A DNA stretch of 41,557 bases, taken from positions 1-41,557 of the forward strand of contig UQUS01000014.1 in assembly GCA_900544335.1 (NCBI GenBank), given 5' to 3'. This document shows positions 1 through 8,190 of this stretch, in pieces. Under the pieces are notes generated by a model. The model saw nothing but the letters and a program-made list of their open reading frames with translations, made no database searches and was not told the origin of the DNA. Each line of letters opens with the position of its first letter. The stretch's first letter is position 1. Made by a program: the position numbers and the translations under genes. This DNA is from an uncultured Sutterella sp. GTDB lineage: Bacteria > Pseudomonadota > Gammaproteobacteria > Burkholderiales > Burkholderiaceae_F.

Positions 1-267
1 AATGAGAACAAGGGTGTTGTCTATGCCCGTGCTTCCGTTCTGCGCGACTTTAAGGGCGAATCCGAATTTACGGCGAGTCTTGTTTCCGATTCCTCCGTGT
101 GTTCGACCGTCAAGGACGATATCGGCGGAACCTACTACGAGATGGGTATCGGCGCGAACTACAAGTTTGCGGACAATGCCTACACGTATGTGGACTTCGA
201 GCGTCAAAACGGCGGTGACGTCAAAGAAAAATGGCGTTGGAACGTCGGCTTCCGTTATGTCTGGTAA
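1..267 (+). CDS. Autotransporter beta-barrel C-terminus (5' truncated by window edge)
   Basis: Frame 1 is open from the first base and ends at TAA 265-267, giving the last 88 residues of a larger protein. The sequence alternates polar and aromatic/hydrophobic residues in beta-hairpin rhythm (YYEMGIGANYKF, AYTYVDFERQNGG, WRWNVGFRYVW) and ends in an aromatic residue, W. This is the typical last-strand signature of outer-membrane barrels, recognised by the BAM complex, and of type V autotransporter translocator domains. The passenger domain lies outside the window, so its function is unknown. It could be another barrel protein, but the closing strands and the spacing fit an autotransporter best. 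Terminator-like hairpins follow it. Confidence 0.72.
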   Translation, partial: NENKGVVYARASVLRDFKGESEFTASLVSDSSVCSTVKDDIGGTYYEMGIGANYKFADNAYTYVDFERQNGGDVKEKWRWNVGFRYVW

Positions 268-308
268 GACCTAATCGGAAAACGTCGGCGAAAGTAATTT
301 TCGCCCCT

Positions 309-358
309 AAACTCCCGACCGACTTGATACATAACGTATAAAGTCTTCGGGAGTTTTG
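309..358 (+). terminator. Terminator-like long hairpin after the autotransporter
   Basis: AAACTCCCGA (309-318) is perfectly complementary to TCGGGAGTTT (347-356), and inside it GACTT (321-325) pairs with AAGTC (341-345). The 3' arm runs into TTTTGTT. It starts 41 bases after the barrel stop codon. The U-tract is short, so termination may be partial. Confidence 0.5.
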
Positions 359-359
359 T

Positions 360-492
360 TACCCCGACGAGCGCGAGCAAATCGCGATAGTGTTTCGGAA
401 CGACTCCGACAATGAAAGCACCGGTTCGCCGGTGATTTCTTGCTTGTTCCAGCGAGAAGAGACCCGAGGTGACCGAAGAGTCGGTCACTTTT
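360..492 (+). other. Structured intergenic segment, possible 3'-UTR-derived small RNA
   Basis: Three further hairpins follow the first terminator. CGCGA/TCGCG is at 372-386. A nested stem at 397-450 has GGAAC/GTTCC outside, GAAA/TTTC in the middle and CACCGG-TTCG-CCGGTG at 419-434. A terminator hairpin is at 469-492. No convincing coding frame or promoter was seen. The density of stems plus a terminal U-tract suits a stable RNA or a read-through 3' UTR. It matches no RNA family I recognise. Confidence 0.28.
469..492 (+). terminator. Intrinsic terminator
   Basis: A perfect 8-bp stem, GTGACCGA (469-476) and TCGGTCAC (481-488), closes an AGAG loop and is followed directly by TTTT (489-492). It reads on the plus strand and would end any transcript passing the first hairpin after the autotransporter gene. 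Confidence 0.6.
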
Positions 493-526
493 GTCAGACT
501 AGATACTTCTGAAGGAGTGCATATCT

Positions 527-550
527 ATGGCACGAAACAATAGGATCTAG
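527..550 (+). other. Seven-codon ORF behind a strong Shine-Dalgarno (orphan start)
   Basis: GAAGGAG at 511-517 is followed, nine bases later, by ATG at 527 and a seven-codon frame (MARNNRI) ending at TAG 548-550. The stop overlaps the 3' end of the convergent regulator gene. A well-spaced ribosome site with no gene behind it may be the cut-off 5' end of a gene replaced by the neighbouring module, or a chance occurrence. Confidence 0.25.
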
Positions 551-2052
551 TGCAGGCGTGTGTTTGACGTTAAACGATACCGTTGCTTCGGGCTGTTCTT
601 AGCCTCGGTTGCCCGGATGAGACCTTCCTGAATGAGATTGCCGATGTATTTTCTAAGGGTAGGGGAACTGCGTCCGGTTGCTTTTTGTAGTTCGCGGATT
701 GATAACGAACTTTGACGAGAAAAGAGGTCGAGAATTACCTCTCGGACGTTTTCAGTTTTCCTGTCGCTCGTGACGGATTCTCGAGAAAGACGATCAAAGA
801 CAATTCTGAAATACGCGTTGTTACCTTCAAATCGCACAGACCCGTGTTGGGCTTGAACGAATGCCTGTCGAATCGCTCTAAGCCCCGTTCCTCGGTTTTC
901 AACAACGTAGCTATTGTCCGGCATCGCCGTGGCTTCAAGAATCTGCGAAAGAAATTCGTTGCGTGTGGCAGAGAGTCCTGAGCTTAGGAGTTCATCAACG
1001 TCAAGTGCCCCATAAAGGCCTCCGGGATTCAGCACTTCCAAACAATCGGAGTACAGGTTGAGTTGAACCTGCGAGGAGCAACCTTGAGCAGAGTAGTCCC
1101 GATGCTGCAAGGCGTTTGCGACTGCCTCGCGAATGGCAATTAAGGGATAATCAGGGATGTCATAACGGACCGCTCCTTTGACGTGCGCGCCGATATGCAT
1201 GTTTTTGCGCACAAAGGTAACGGCATCGACCACCATATCGGGAATGGAGCCGACAAGACGCTTTGTGTCAAGATAACGATTCTCAATAAAGTCGCCGATT
1301 TCAAGCGATGTTTGTTCTCGCGTTGTTGCGTAGCATGTGCAGGTTACGCAAAGCCGCGGGAAGTATTTCTGAGGAAATTCGCCGAAGGCAAGAAGGCCGG
1401 CCAAGGTTGGTTTTAATTCGCCGTCGGCTTTCTGCAAAACGCGCATTTGTACAAGTATTTCCTCGTCCGAAGAGTTTGCAAACCCCCGCGGTGTAAGAAA
1501 ACGTTGTCGACTGATAAATAATTTGAGTGCATTTAAATCTAAATCGGCAAGAGAGGCTTCCTGGACAACGCGGATGTCGTGCTTGGGCTGAATTCGCTCC
1601 TCGAGCATGCGACTGATTTCATACTCGGTGAGTTTTCGATCGCCGTCCCCGGTTCGGATGTAGGAACCGCCGTAGACGCCTTGAGTTGTTACATAACAGG
1701 GCCTTGCAAGTAAGGGCATCGGTGCAATGATGGCGACAACAATCTTTGTTCCTTCAAAATCTAGCAAATGCACCTGCGGTCGTACCACCGGTGTTAGCTT
1801 GTCGCCGTAGTGCAGCATGTCGGAATAAACGGCATCTGCGTTAAATTTAGGAACGGGACGAAAGCCTTTTTCTTCGGAAAGACCGAGAATGACGGTTCCG
1901 CCTTGCCCGTTGGAAAACGCCGAGAGGGTTTCGGCAAGACTTTTAGGCGTTCCTTCCTGAGCCGATTTGACCTCGCAATGTTGGTTGTCGCGTCCGGATT
2001 GTCTCATGAAGGCAATTTGCCTAGTGATTGTTTCTTGTAACGAATCGGGCAT
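547..2052 (-). CDS. AlbA_2/Schlafen-type ATP-binding transcriptional regulator
   Basis: Counting from the upstream TTG at 2064, the N-terminal domain (about 28-145) carries the AlbA_2 (divergent AAA-4) signature: EVKSAQ, then SAFSNGQGGTVILGLSEE. A GHKL-like ATPase region (HATPase_c_4 type) follows, with IREAVANALQHRDYS near 311-325 and VENRGTGLRAI near 388-398. A winged helix-turn-helix (about 437-490, IRELQKATGRSSPTLRKYI) ends the protein. This layout is known from putative transcriptional regulators, with the winged helix binding DNA. The open frame extends to TTG at 2064, but ATG at 2052 seems the more natural start, giving 501 residues; neither has a good ribosome site. The promoter lies inside a 21-bp repeat array, suggesting autoregulation. 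The target genes and ligand are unknown. A Schlafen-like nuclease role is possible but unsupported. Confidence 0.75.
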   Translation of the reverse strand: MPDSLQETITRQIAFMRQSGRDNQHCEVKSAQEGTPKSLAETLSAFSNGQGGTVILGLSEEKGFRPVPKFNADAVYSDMLHYGDKLTPVVRPQVHLLDFEGTKIVVAIIAPMPLLARPCYVTTQGVYGGSYIRTGDGDRKLTEYEISRMLEERIQPKHDIRVVQEASLADLDLNALKLFISRQRFLTPRGFANSSDEEILVQMRVLQKADGELKPTLAGLLAFGEFPQKYFPRLCVTCTCYATTREQTSLEIGDFIENRYLDTKRLVGSIPDMVVDAVTFVRKNMHIGAHVKGAVRYDIPDYPLIAIREAVANALQHRDYSAQGCSSQVQLNLYSDCLEVLNPGGLYGALDVDELLSSGLSATRNEFLSQILEATAMPDNSYVVENRGTGLRAIRQAFVQAQHGSVRFEGNNAYFRIVFDRLSRESVTSDRKTENVREVILDLFSRQSSLSIRELQKATGRSSPTLRKYIGNLIQEGLIRATEAKNSPKQRYRLTSNTRLH

Positions 2053-2067
2053 AGAAGTCTGCAATTA

Positions 2068-2086
2068 ACTTAGATAGTTGCTAAGT
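2068..2086. promoter_or_regulatory. Inverted repeat at the regulator transcription start
   Basis: ACTTAG (2068-2073) and CTAAGT (2081-2086) form a perfect 6-bp inverted repeat with a 7-bp spacer. It lies just downstream of the minus-strand -10 box (2089-2094), over the expected transcription start. It could be an operator half of the regulator or of another protein. Confidence 0.4.
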
Positions 2087-2088
2087 AG

Positions 2089-2094
2089 ATTATA
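2089..2094 (-). promoter_or_regulatory. -10 box of the AlbA_2 regulator promoter
   Basis: On the minus strand this reads TATAAT, a perfect sigma-70 -10 element, 37 bases upstream of the ATG at 2052. The corresponding -35 region (about 2112-2117, TCTATC) is poor and falls inside a 21-bp repeat, so activity may depend on a bound factor. The -10 box itself overlaps the first repeat. Confidence 0.5.
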
Positions 2095-2190
2095 GAGTAA
2101 ATCGCAGAATTGATAGAGTAAACAGGCAATTTTGTAGAGTAAGTTGGCAAATTTATAGAGTAAATCGATAAATTGGTAGAGTAAGCGGAG
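2093..2190. repeat. 21-bp-phased iteron array (five TAGAGTAA copies)
   Basis: TAGAGTAA occurs at 2093-2100, 2114-2121, 2135-2142, 2156-2163 and 2177-2184, exactly 21 bp apart each time. The 13-bp spacers are partly conserved too, with an AATT or AAATT core in the first four. Twenty-one base pairs is two helical turns, so all copies face one side of the DNA. The array covers and extends upstream of the regulator's promoter, as expected for a cooperative operator; plasmid-type iterons look similar. The units are too short and the spacers too similar for CRISPR. Confidence 0.85.
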
Positions 2191-2292
2191 TCCTTGTCGA
2201 AGCGATTAGTCAAGTTAAGCGCTCGGAAGATGCGTTGCTGGAAGATTTCAGGTGAGGGCTCCGATGCAGGGCTCTTTAGTTTTTTGTTCGAG

Positions 2293-3990
2293 CTATTGCT
2301 CTGCCGCCATAACGATGAGTTGCGGTGAGCGCCGTCCCATGAAGGTATTAACTTCGGGTTTGTACGCTAAGCGCACATGGGAGGGAAGGGGCGTGGCGTG
2401 TCGAAAGAAAATGGCATCGAAGCGTTTTCCTTCGAGTTCCAAAAATAGTTTGAGGTGACTGCCCTTTAATACGCGCTGGTTGAGAACAGTAAATTCGTTC
2501 GCAAAAATCGGTGCTTCAAAACCTTGTCCCCAAATGCGTGACTCCAGTGCATCGATGAGCACGAAGTTAATCTCGTCGGCGGCTAAGGGACCGTCTACGA
2601 CGATGCGGTTTTCCAAGGTGCGGGCATCGCATTTTCCCCGCACCACGGCATCGAAAAGCGATGTAAAGCGGGTCAGGTTTTCTTTTTTAATCGTCAGCCC
2701 GGCCGCCATGGCGTGTCCGCCGTAGCGCTGCATCAGCCCCGGGGCCTTTTTGTCCAAGTCCTCCAAGATATCGCGTAGGTGTAGGCCGTCAATCGATCGC
2801 CCCGATCCTTTCAGGTCTTCGCCCTCATCGGGAGCAAAGGCAATGACCGGGCGATGAACGGCTTCTTTGATGCGGCTCGCGACAAGACCGACAACGCCTT
2901 GGTGCCAGGTCGGATTAAATAGGACGATGCCGGCTTTCTTTTCAACGTCCATGTCTTGAATCAGCGCAAAAGCCTCGTTTTGCATGCCTTCTTCCAAGGA
3001 GCGCCTTTCCGAGTTCAGACGGTCGAGCTCTCGGGCATATTCCTGAGCACACACCGCATCATCGGTTAAAAGACAATCAATGCCGATTCCCATTTCGGTT
3101 AGGCGCCCGGCCGCATTAATACGCGGCGCGATGCTAAAGGCAAAGTCTTTAACGGAAGCAAGTCCCCTGTCGTGTCCGCACACGTCAAAAAGCGCTTGAA
3201 TGCCGGCGCAGGCCTTCCCTTGGCGCACACGTGCTAAGCCCCGGGACACAAGAATGCGGTTATTTTTATCCAAAGCGACGACGTCGGCCACGGTTCCGAG
3301 TGCCACCAGGTCGCTTAACGCATCAAGGCGCGGTTGCGTTTCTTTGGAAAAAACACCTTCTTGCCGCAGACGAGCCCGAACGGCCAAAAGTAAGTAATAC
3401 ATCACGCCGCACCCGGCCAGGGCTTTACTCGGGAAGCGATTGCCGACTAAATTCGGATTGACGATAGCGCCGGCGTTCGGAAGCCTTTTGCCGGCTAAGT
3501 GGTGATCGGTGATGATGACGGTAAGACCCAAGGCATTGGCGTGGTCCACTCCGTCGACACTGGTAATGCCGTTATCGACGGTCAGAAGAATGGCGGGCTT
3601 TTCCGGTTGAGAAAGGGCTAAATCGACGATTTCCGGCGACAGACCGTATCCGTATTTAAAGCGGTCCGGAACAATGTAATCGACTCGGATTCCGAGGGCT
3701 TTCAGGCCTCGCACGGCCACGGCGCAGGCTGTTGCTCCGTCGCAGTCGTAATCGGCCACAATCGTGATGCGTTGTCCGGTTTTGCGTGCTCGGCACACAA
3801 TGTCGGCGGCTGTATCAAGGCCCTCTAAAAGGGCCGGATCGGCAAGGGATTTCCAGTCTTCTGCTAAATCGTCCACGGACCGAATGCCGCGTGCCGCTAA
3901 AACGCGCGCTAACGCCGGGAGCATGCCGGAAGCCGTGAGCCGCTTGGCAACGGCCGCATCAAAGGGTCTTTCTTCAAAACGCGTTCTCAT
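2293..3990 (-). CDS. recJ: Single-stranded-DNA-specific exonuclease RecJ
   Basis: This 565-residue protein matches the usual RecJ length. RecJ digests single-stranded DNA 5' to 3' in RecF-pathway recombination, mismatch repair and base-excision repair. The DHH phosphoesterase motifs are visible: DYDCDG at 80-85, VDNG at 138-141 and DHH at 162-164, with VNPN at 177-180. The DHHA1 part has IAPRINAAGRL, and GGHAMAAGL lies further on. The metal-binding Asp and His residues are intact. ATG at 3990 overlaps the stop of the upstream RpfE-like gene by four bases (ATGA), so the two are translationally coupled. A recJ-rpfE pairing is also known in Xanthomonas and many betaproteobacteria. Confidence 0.96.
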   Translation of the reverse strand: MRTRFEERPFDAAVAKRLTASGMLPALARVLAARGIRSVDDLAEDWKSLADPALLEGLDTAADIVCRARKTGQRITIVADYDCDGATACAVAVRGLKALGIRVDYIVPDRFKYGYGLSPEIVDLALSQPEKPAILLTVDNGITSVDGVDHANALGLTVIITDHHLAGKRLPNAGAIVNPNLVGNRFPSKALAGCGVMYYLLLAVRARLRQEGVFSKETQPRLDALSDLVALGTVADVVALDKNNRILVSRGLARVRQGKACAGIQALFDVCGHDRGLASVKDFAFSIAPRINAAGRLTEMGIGIDCLLTDDAVCAQEYARELDRLNSERRSLEEGMQNEAFALIQDMDVEKKAGIVLFNPTWHQGVVGLVASRIKEAVHRPVIAFAPDEGEDLKGSGRSIDGLHLRDILEDLDKKAPGLMQRYGGHAMAAGLTIKKENLTRFTSLFDAVVRGKCDARTLENRIVVDGPLAADEINFVLIDALESRIWGQGFEAPIFANEFTVLNQRVLKGSHLKLFLELEGKRFDAIFFRHATPLPSHVRLAYKPEVNTFMGRRSPQLIVMAAEQ

Positions 3991-5042
3991 TGACCGGGTA
4001 CCTCTTCGATTATCCAGGCGTTCACATCCGGCGTTTTTTGCGGACGAAAGCGGGAAAGAAGCGACTTTGGATTCGTGAGTTTCACGGTAAATGTTTTCGT
4101 CTTTTTTCCGCCGCAGGCCACAATCAGGGCCTCATCACACCCGCGAAGGCGTGCCGCTTCTTTCAAGGTAATAAGTTGCTCGGCCAGCGTCGGTAGGGCT
4201 CGGTTCCACGCATCCCAATCGCCCTGAATCCACGCCTTGTATAGGTTCGGAAAGAGGGCAAGCACGGCGCCCCTCGGGGCATCGGAAGGCCAAGAAAGAG
4301 CCCCGGTTATTTTCCCGACTCGGTGATTCAGAATTCCGGCGGCATCGGCCCAGCCTAAGACAGCCGCATCGTCCGAAAGAACGCTGCGGATTTGGGTGGG
4401 CGGATAAAAGTCTTGAATCGGACCTCCGCCGTCAATCCAAAGCCCCTCAAGCTCGGCGATGCCGAGCCCCTGAATCGCTTGCGTGAGTGTGCCAAGCAGG
4501 GTCAAGGCATTTGTCACGTTTTCCGCCTTGTCGGAGAAAAAGCCTTCTTCACTTGGAATCGGATGCCCGAGTAATGTTTCGACCTCGCGCACGGACACCT
4601 GCCAAGGGGTTTTTCGGGAAAGATAAAAATCGGCATCCCAACGTTGTAGCGTAAAGCCCTCTTTCTGAAAAAGCGGGTATAGGACCGAATACACGCGGTC
4701 TTGCTGCGCTTCCGTAAGAGAGGTCTTTCCGAGAACGCCTCCGTTCTTATCGCAATGCAGTAGTGTGAGGCGCCAGATTTGTCCGGAAAGCCGAGGACCT
4801 CCTTGCGTCACCCACCGATACGGAGCCGTTGCCATCGCTTCGCGACTGCGTGTTAACACGCGCCAACACCAAATAAGGTGCGCAGATCCCGTTTGATGGG
4901 ATTCGGCTAAAGTTTGCTCGGTCCAGTCTTCAGCGCCTTGCGTGAGTTTTTCCACGCACGCAATCGCTTCGGGTGGAATCGCCTTCAACACGTTTCGGTT
5001 CGGAACGAGTAAGCCCGGGACGATGAAATACGCCTGTGTCAT
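3987..5042 (-). CDS. RpfE-like conserved protein encoded next to recJ
   Basis: This 351-residue soluble protein has no signal peptide or membrane segment. Its opening (MTQAYFIVPGLLVPNR), its position directly before recJ and its alkaline-phosphatase-like character (GLWIDGGG, YKAWIQGDWDAWNR) fit the poorly understood RpfE-type family. Members are sometimes annotated as cofactor-independent phosphoglycerate-mutase-related. In Xanthomonas the rpf cluster affects virulence-factor production, but the biochemical role of RpfE is not established and none should be assumed here. It overlaps recJ by four bases and starts 34 bases after the response-regulator stop, so it may be co-transcribed with the two-component genes. 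Confidence 0.65.
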   Translation of the reverse strand: MTQAYFIVPGLLVPNRNVLKAIPPEAIACVEKLTQGAEDWTEQTLAESHQTGSAHLIWCWRVLTRSREAMATAPYRWVTQGGPRLSGQIWRLTLLHCDKNGGVLGKTSLTEAQQDRVYSVLYPLFQKEGFTLQRWDADFYLSRKTPWQVSVREVETLLGHPIPSEEGFFSDKAENVTNALTLLGTLTQAIQGLGIAELEGLWIDGGGPIQDFYPPTQIRSVLSDDAAVLGWADAAGILNHRVGKITGALSWPSDAPRGAVLALFPNLYKAWIQGDWDAWNRALPTLAEQLITLKEAARLRGCDEALIVACGGKKTKTFTVKLTNPKSLLSRFRPQKTPDVNAWIIEEVPGQ

Positions 5043-5075
5043 GCTCGACTGCCTCTACTGAGCAAAGCGGTTACA

Positions 5076-5705
5076 TCAGGCTTTGGCATCCATCACGACT
5101 CGCATCAAATCGGCGATGGTACCGGAATTGGTTTTTCCCATAATCGAAGCGCGGTGCGCTTCGACGGTCTTGATGGAAATACCGAGGTCATCGGCAATTT
5201 GCTTATTTAAACGACCGGCTACGATGCGCTCCAAAACCTGCTGCTCGCGGGGCGTAAGGCGCCCGAGCAGGGCAACGTTGATGTTGCGCCGCTCGTTTTG
5301 CATGCGTTTTTCGCGAGCATCGGCGAGCATTTCTTCCACTTGCTGCTTTAAGGCCTGCAAGTCAAAGGGCTTTTCGATAAAGTCCACCGCACCTTTTTTC
5401 AGGGCATTGACGGCCATCGGAACATCGCCGTGACCGGTGATGAAAATAATCGGAAGGTCGGCGTTTTTCGAGCGTAAGAGTTCTTGAACTTCAAGCCCGC
5501 TCATGCCGTTCATGCGCACGTCCAATAGCAATACGGCAATGGCATTCGAATCGTAACGCGCGATAAAACTTTCGCCGCTTTCGTAAAGCTCAACCTTGTA
5601 GTTACTCGCCTCGAGTAACCAACGGATGGAATCGCGTACAGCCTCGTCATCATCGACAACGTAGACGGTTCCTAAAGTTTTTTCATTTTCGGCAAAGGCG
5701 TTCAT
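5076..5705 (-). CDS. FixJ/TtrR-family response regulator
   Basis: The receiver domain begins with VYVVDDDEAVRDS, has the phospho-acceptor Asp in LLLDVRMNGMSG and the conserved Lys in FIEKPFD. A LuxR/FixJ-type helix-turn-helix follows: LTPREQQVLERIVAGRLNKQIADDLGISIKTVEAHR. The 209-residue length is typical for FixJ. The open frame extends to ATG 5756 (226 residues), but the extra 17 residues are unlike the family and no ribosome site favours them, so I place the start at 5705. It directly follows the histidine kinase on the same strand and is almost certainly its partner. No target genes are evident nearby. Confidence 0.9.
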   Translation of the reverse strand: MNAFAENEKTLGTVYVVDDDEAVRDSIRWLLEASNYKVELYESGESFIARYDSNAIAVLLLDVRMNGMSGLEVQELLRSKNADLPIIFITGHGDVPMAVNALKKGAVDFIEKPFDLQALKQQVEEMLADAREKRMQNERRNINVALLGRLTPREQQVLERIVAGRLNKQIADDLGISIKTVEAHRASIMGKTNSGTIADLMRVVMDAKA

Positions 5706-5766
5706 AGTCAAAAAACGACGGCAAAAAGGGGCGTGAAAAAGAGGCTTGACAAACATTCATTGTAGT

Positions 5767-8085
5767 CTATCGAGCCAGCGATAAGTCAAAGTAAAAAATC
5801 GTCCCGCCTTCCGGGTTGTCGCGAAATGCCAGATGCCCGTTATGGCTCTCGACAATGGAGCGGCATAGGTTGAGCCCAATGCCCATTCCGGTTTCTTTTG
5901 TCGTGTAAAACGGCTGATACAGGGAGTCTTTTTTCTCCGGACTGATGCCTTCCCCGAAATCGATGACTTCGAACCGTAGAGAATTGCCCCAGTGATGCAC
6001 ATCGATTTGAACGCATTTTTTCTCCGTGTGTTCCGAAGCTTCGATGGCATTTTTAATGAGGTTAATGAGAACAAGGCCGATCAAAATCGCATCGCAGACA
6101 ACGGTCGGCATCCCCGGCTCCAGACGCGTTTGTACTGCAACGCCGTGTTCTTTGGCTAAGGGGCGCGCCATCTCCACCGCCTCGTTGACAATTGTCACGA
6201 CATTGGCCGGAGCTCGTATCGGATCGGTGCGTTTGGCAAAGCTGCGAATCCGTCGCATGACCTGAGTGGCTCGCTGAGTCTGCGCAATAATTTTCTCAAA
6301 CATGCGAATGGCTTCTTCCGGCGACAGACGCTTATTTTCGAGCATCACCTTGGAAGCAACGGCATAGTTTTGCAGGGCGGCTAAGGGTTGATTGAGCTCA
6401 TGGGCAAGCGAGCTTGCCATCTCGCCCATGTTAATGAGCTTAGAGGAGCGCTCGGCCTTTTCCATTTGCCGGGCGACGGTCTCGCGATTGATGTGCGCAG
6501 CCGTCACGTCGTACGCCGTCAGAAGTTGCGCTTCGCTCTCGTCAATCCACATGATGTTTTTCACATGAATGGCGTACCAGCGATTGCGCTCCTTGTCGTA
6601 AATGTCATCGGCATTGGCCGAGACTTCGTGTAAGAGCGAACAAAACTTGATGTGCTGGTCGGGGGAGTCTCCGAATTGGTCCTGATAGATGGTGTTGGCA
6701 AATAAAAGCGTCGGCTTGCTGCCCTGAAGCGAAATGACGCTCACGGCCGCATCCATGGTTTCCAAAACGCGGGTAAAGCGTTGCTGCATGGCCCGAAGTT
6801 CGCGTGCCGAACGATTCGCTTGCGTGATGTTGCTATACGTAACCATGTAGCCTAAGCGTTTGCCGTCGCCGGCAAAAAGCGGGAAGACCTGAACAGCGCA
6901 TTCAAAATGCGTTAAGTCTTTGCGGACGGCTTCAAACTCAAAATACTGCTTTTTGTGGCGCTCGCCGGCACCGGCCAAGGCCAAAGAAAAGGCTTCGCGT
7001 ACGGAGGTGTCGTCTTTGGGCCAGAAGGGGTAGGGGGGCATTAAACCCGTGGTCTCTTTTTGTCCGTATCCGAAAAGTTCCCCGAAGGCATCGTTGGAGT
7101 AAAGGATTTTTCCCTTGCTATCGATTACGCACAAGGCATCTAAAAGCGACTCACTGACGGCTCGCTGCACGAGAATACGTGCTCGCATCGCACTTTCGGC
7201 TTTCAGTTGTTGCGTCTGAAAACGCCAGAGCAAAAAGAGAGAAACAAAAATTAATCCCAGCATCACGAGCGCGCACCAAGCGTACAGGCTGTTGCTGTAA
7301 AAGGAACTTAGAAGGGACGATGTCAGACCGAGCTCCACGCGCGAGGGAAGCGGCGGGATCGGCAGACACACTTCCATGGCTTCCAGGCTCGGCAAATCCT
7401 TGTGAATGACCGTTGTGGCAAAAACGGTTTTAGCATCAAGGAGGTAATAGTGTTGAAAGCGATTGAGTTTATCGGCCGAGGCAAAGCGAAGCGTCACAGG
7501 GAGCGAGATGCGGGCAACAATCGATAGGTCGTTATGACTCGGCGGGAGGACCAAATCCGAAAAAGGTCCGGCCGGTCCGTTATCCAAATAAGGCGGCGAG
7601 TAAAAGGCCGAGTTGCTGGCCCTGGCGTGTTCTTTAGCTAGGAGCGTGCTCGGATTTGTGATCACCGAGCCTGTCGGGTGGGAGAGCTCACCCATCGCGC
7701 TCGGATTGGCACAACTTTTAAGAACGCGCCGGTCGGCATCGACAATAGAAAACTCAACAAGCTCCGGGTAGGTGTGAAAAAGGGGCTTCAGGCGCCGGCA
7801 GGAAAACCCCGGTCCGATTCCCGCGACAGACGACAGGCGCACCGAGATGTTCGTGAGGCGTTCCTCGGCACTAATCGAGATGTTTTCACCGGCAACGTAC
7901 AGGGACTCAAGTTCATTTCGCCGCGTCTCGTCCGAGACAATGCGCCAGACAAAAACGGTTAAGGCAATTGCTGCAAAAATCAGAATCAACACGGCGCCGA
8001 CACCGAACCGGCTCGCGTGCGTTTTTTTCGGCTGCACGAGCTCTAAGAGTAGGTCTCCGATCGGTTTTGGCGCTTTAAGTGTCAT
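5767..8085 (-). CDS. Membrane sensor histidine kinase with PAS domains
   Basis: This 772-residue inner-membrane kinase has TM1 at about 28-50, an extracytoplasmic sensor domain of roughly 215 residues, and TM2 at about 267-289. One PAS domain (about 305-425) is clear, and a second PAS-like region (about 435-530) is likely. The H-box is AHELNQPLAALQNY with phospho-acceptor His562. The N-box is NLIKNAIEA (about 675-683), G1 is DFGEGI (709-714) and G2 is GMGIGL (733-738). The H-box type matches FixL/DctB-like kinases. The sensor domain contains Cys96, Cys125 and Cys240, which could respond to redox or metals, but the ligand is unknown. The gene is divergent from rpiA and is followed by its FixJ-type partner. 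Confidence 0.92.
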   Translation of the reverse strand: MTLKAPKPIGDLLLELVQPKKTHASRFGVGAVLILIFAAIALTVFVWRIVSDETRRNELESLYVAGENISISAEERLTNISVRLSSVAGIGPGFSCRRLKPLFHTYPELVEFSIVDADRRVLKSCANPSAMGELSHPTGSVITNPSTLLAKEHARASNSAFYSPPYLDNGPAGPFSDLVLPPSHNDLSIVARISLPVTLRFASADKLNRFQHYYLLDAKTVFATTVIHKDLPSLEAMEVCLPIPPLPSRVELGLTSSLLSSFYSNSLYAWCALVMLGLIFVSLFLLWRFQTQQLKAESAMRARILVQRAVSESLLDALCVIDSKGKILYSNDAFGELFGYGQKETTGLMPPYPFWPKDDTSVREAFSLALAGAGERHKKQYFEFEAVRKDLTHFECAVQVFPLFAGDGKRLGYMVTYSNITQANRSARELRAMQQRFTRVLETMDAAVSVISLQGSKPTLLFANTIYQDQFGDSPDQHIKFCSLLHEVSANADDIYDKERNRWYAIHVKNIMWIDESEAQLLTAYDVTAAHINRETVARQMEKAERSSKLINMGEMASSLAHELNQPLAALQNYAVASKVMLENKRLSPEEAIRMFEKIIAQTQRATQVMRRIRSFAKRTDPIRAPANVVTIVNEAVEMARPLAKEHGVAVQTRLEPGMPTVVCDAILIGLVLINLIKNAIEASEHTEKKCVQIDVHHWGNSLRFEVIDFGEGISPEKKDSLYQPFYTTKETGMGIGLNLCRSIVESHNGHLAFRDNPEGGTIFYFDLSLAR

Positions 8086-8190
8086 GGTGGTTTTCTTTTC
8101 GGATGTTGCGATAATAAGCCTAAAATGCCTTCGAACAAAGAACTCGGAGCCCCGAGCCTAGAACTATTTCTCTTAAAAAGGATTGTTGCG

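Noticed and set aside
255..488. 77-codon minus-strand ORF after the autotransporter
   Set aside because: It needs a GTG start, has no ribosome site, and runs through three hairpins including a terminator. No family pattern is visible.
2093..2190. CRISPR array
   Set aside because: The conserved unit is only 8 bp, the spacers are 13 bp and similar to each other, and no cas gene is near.
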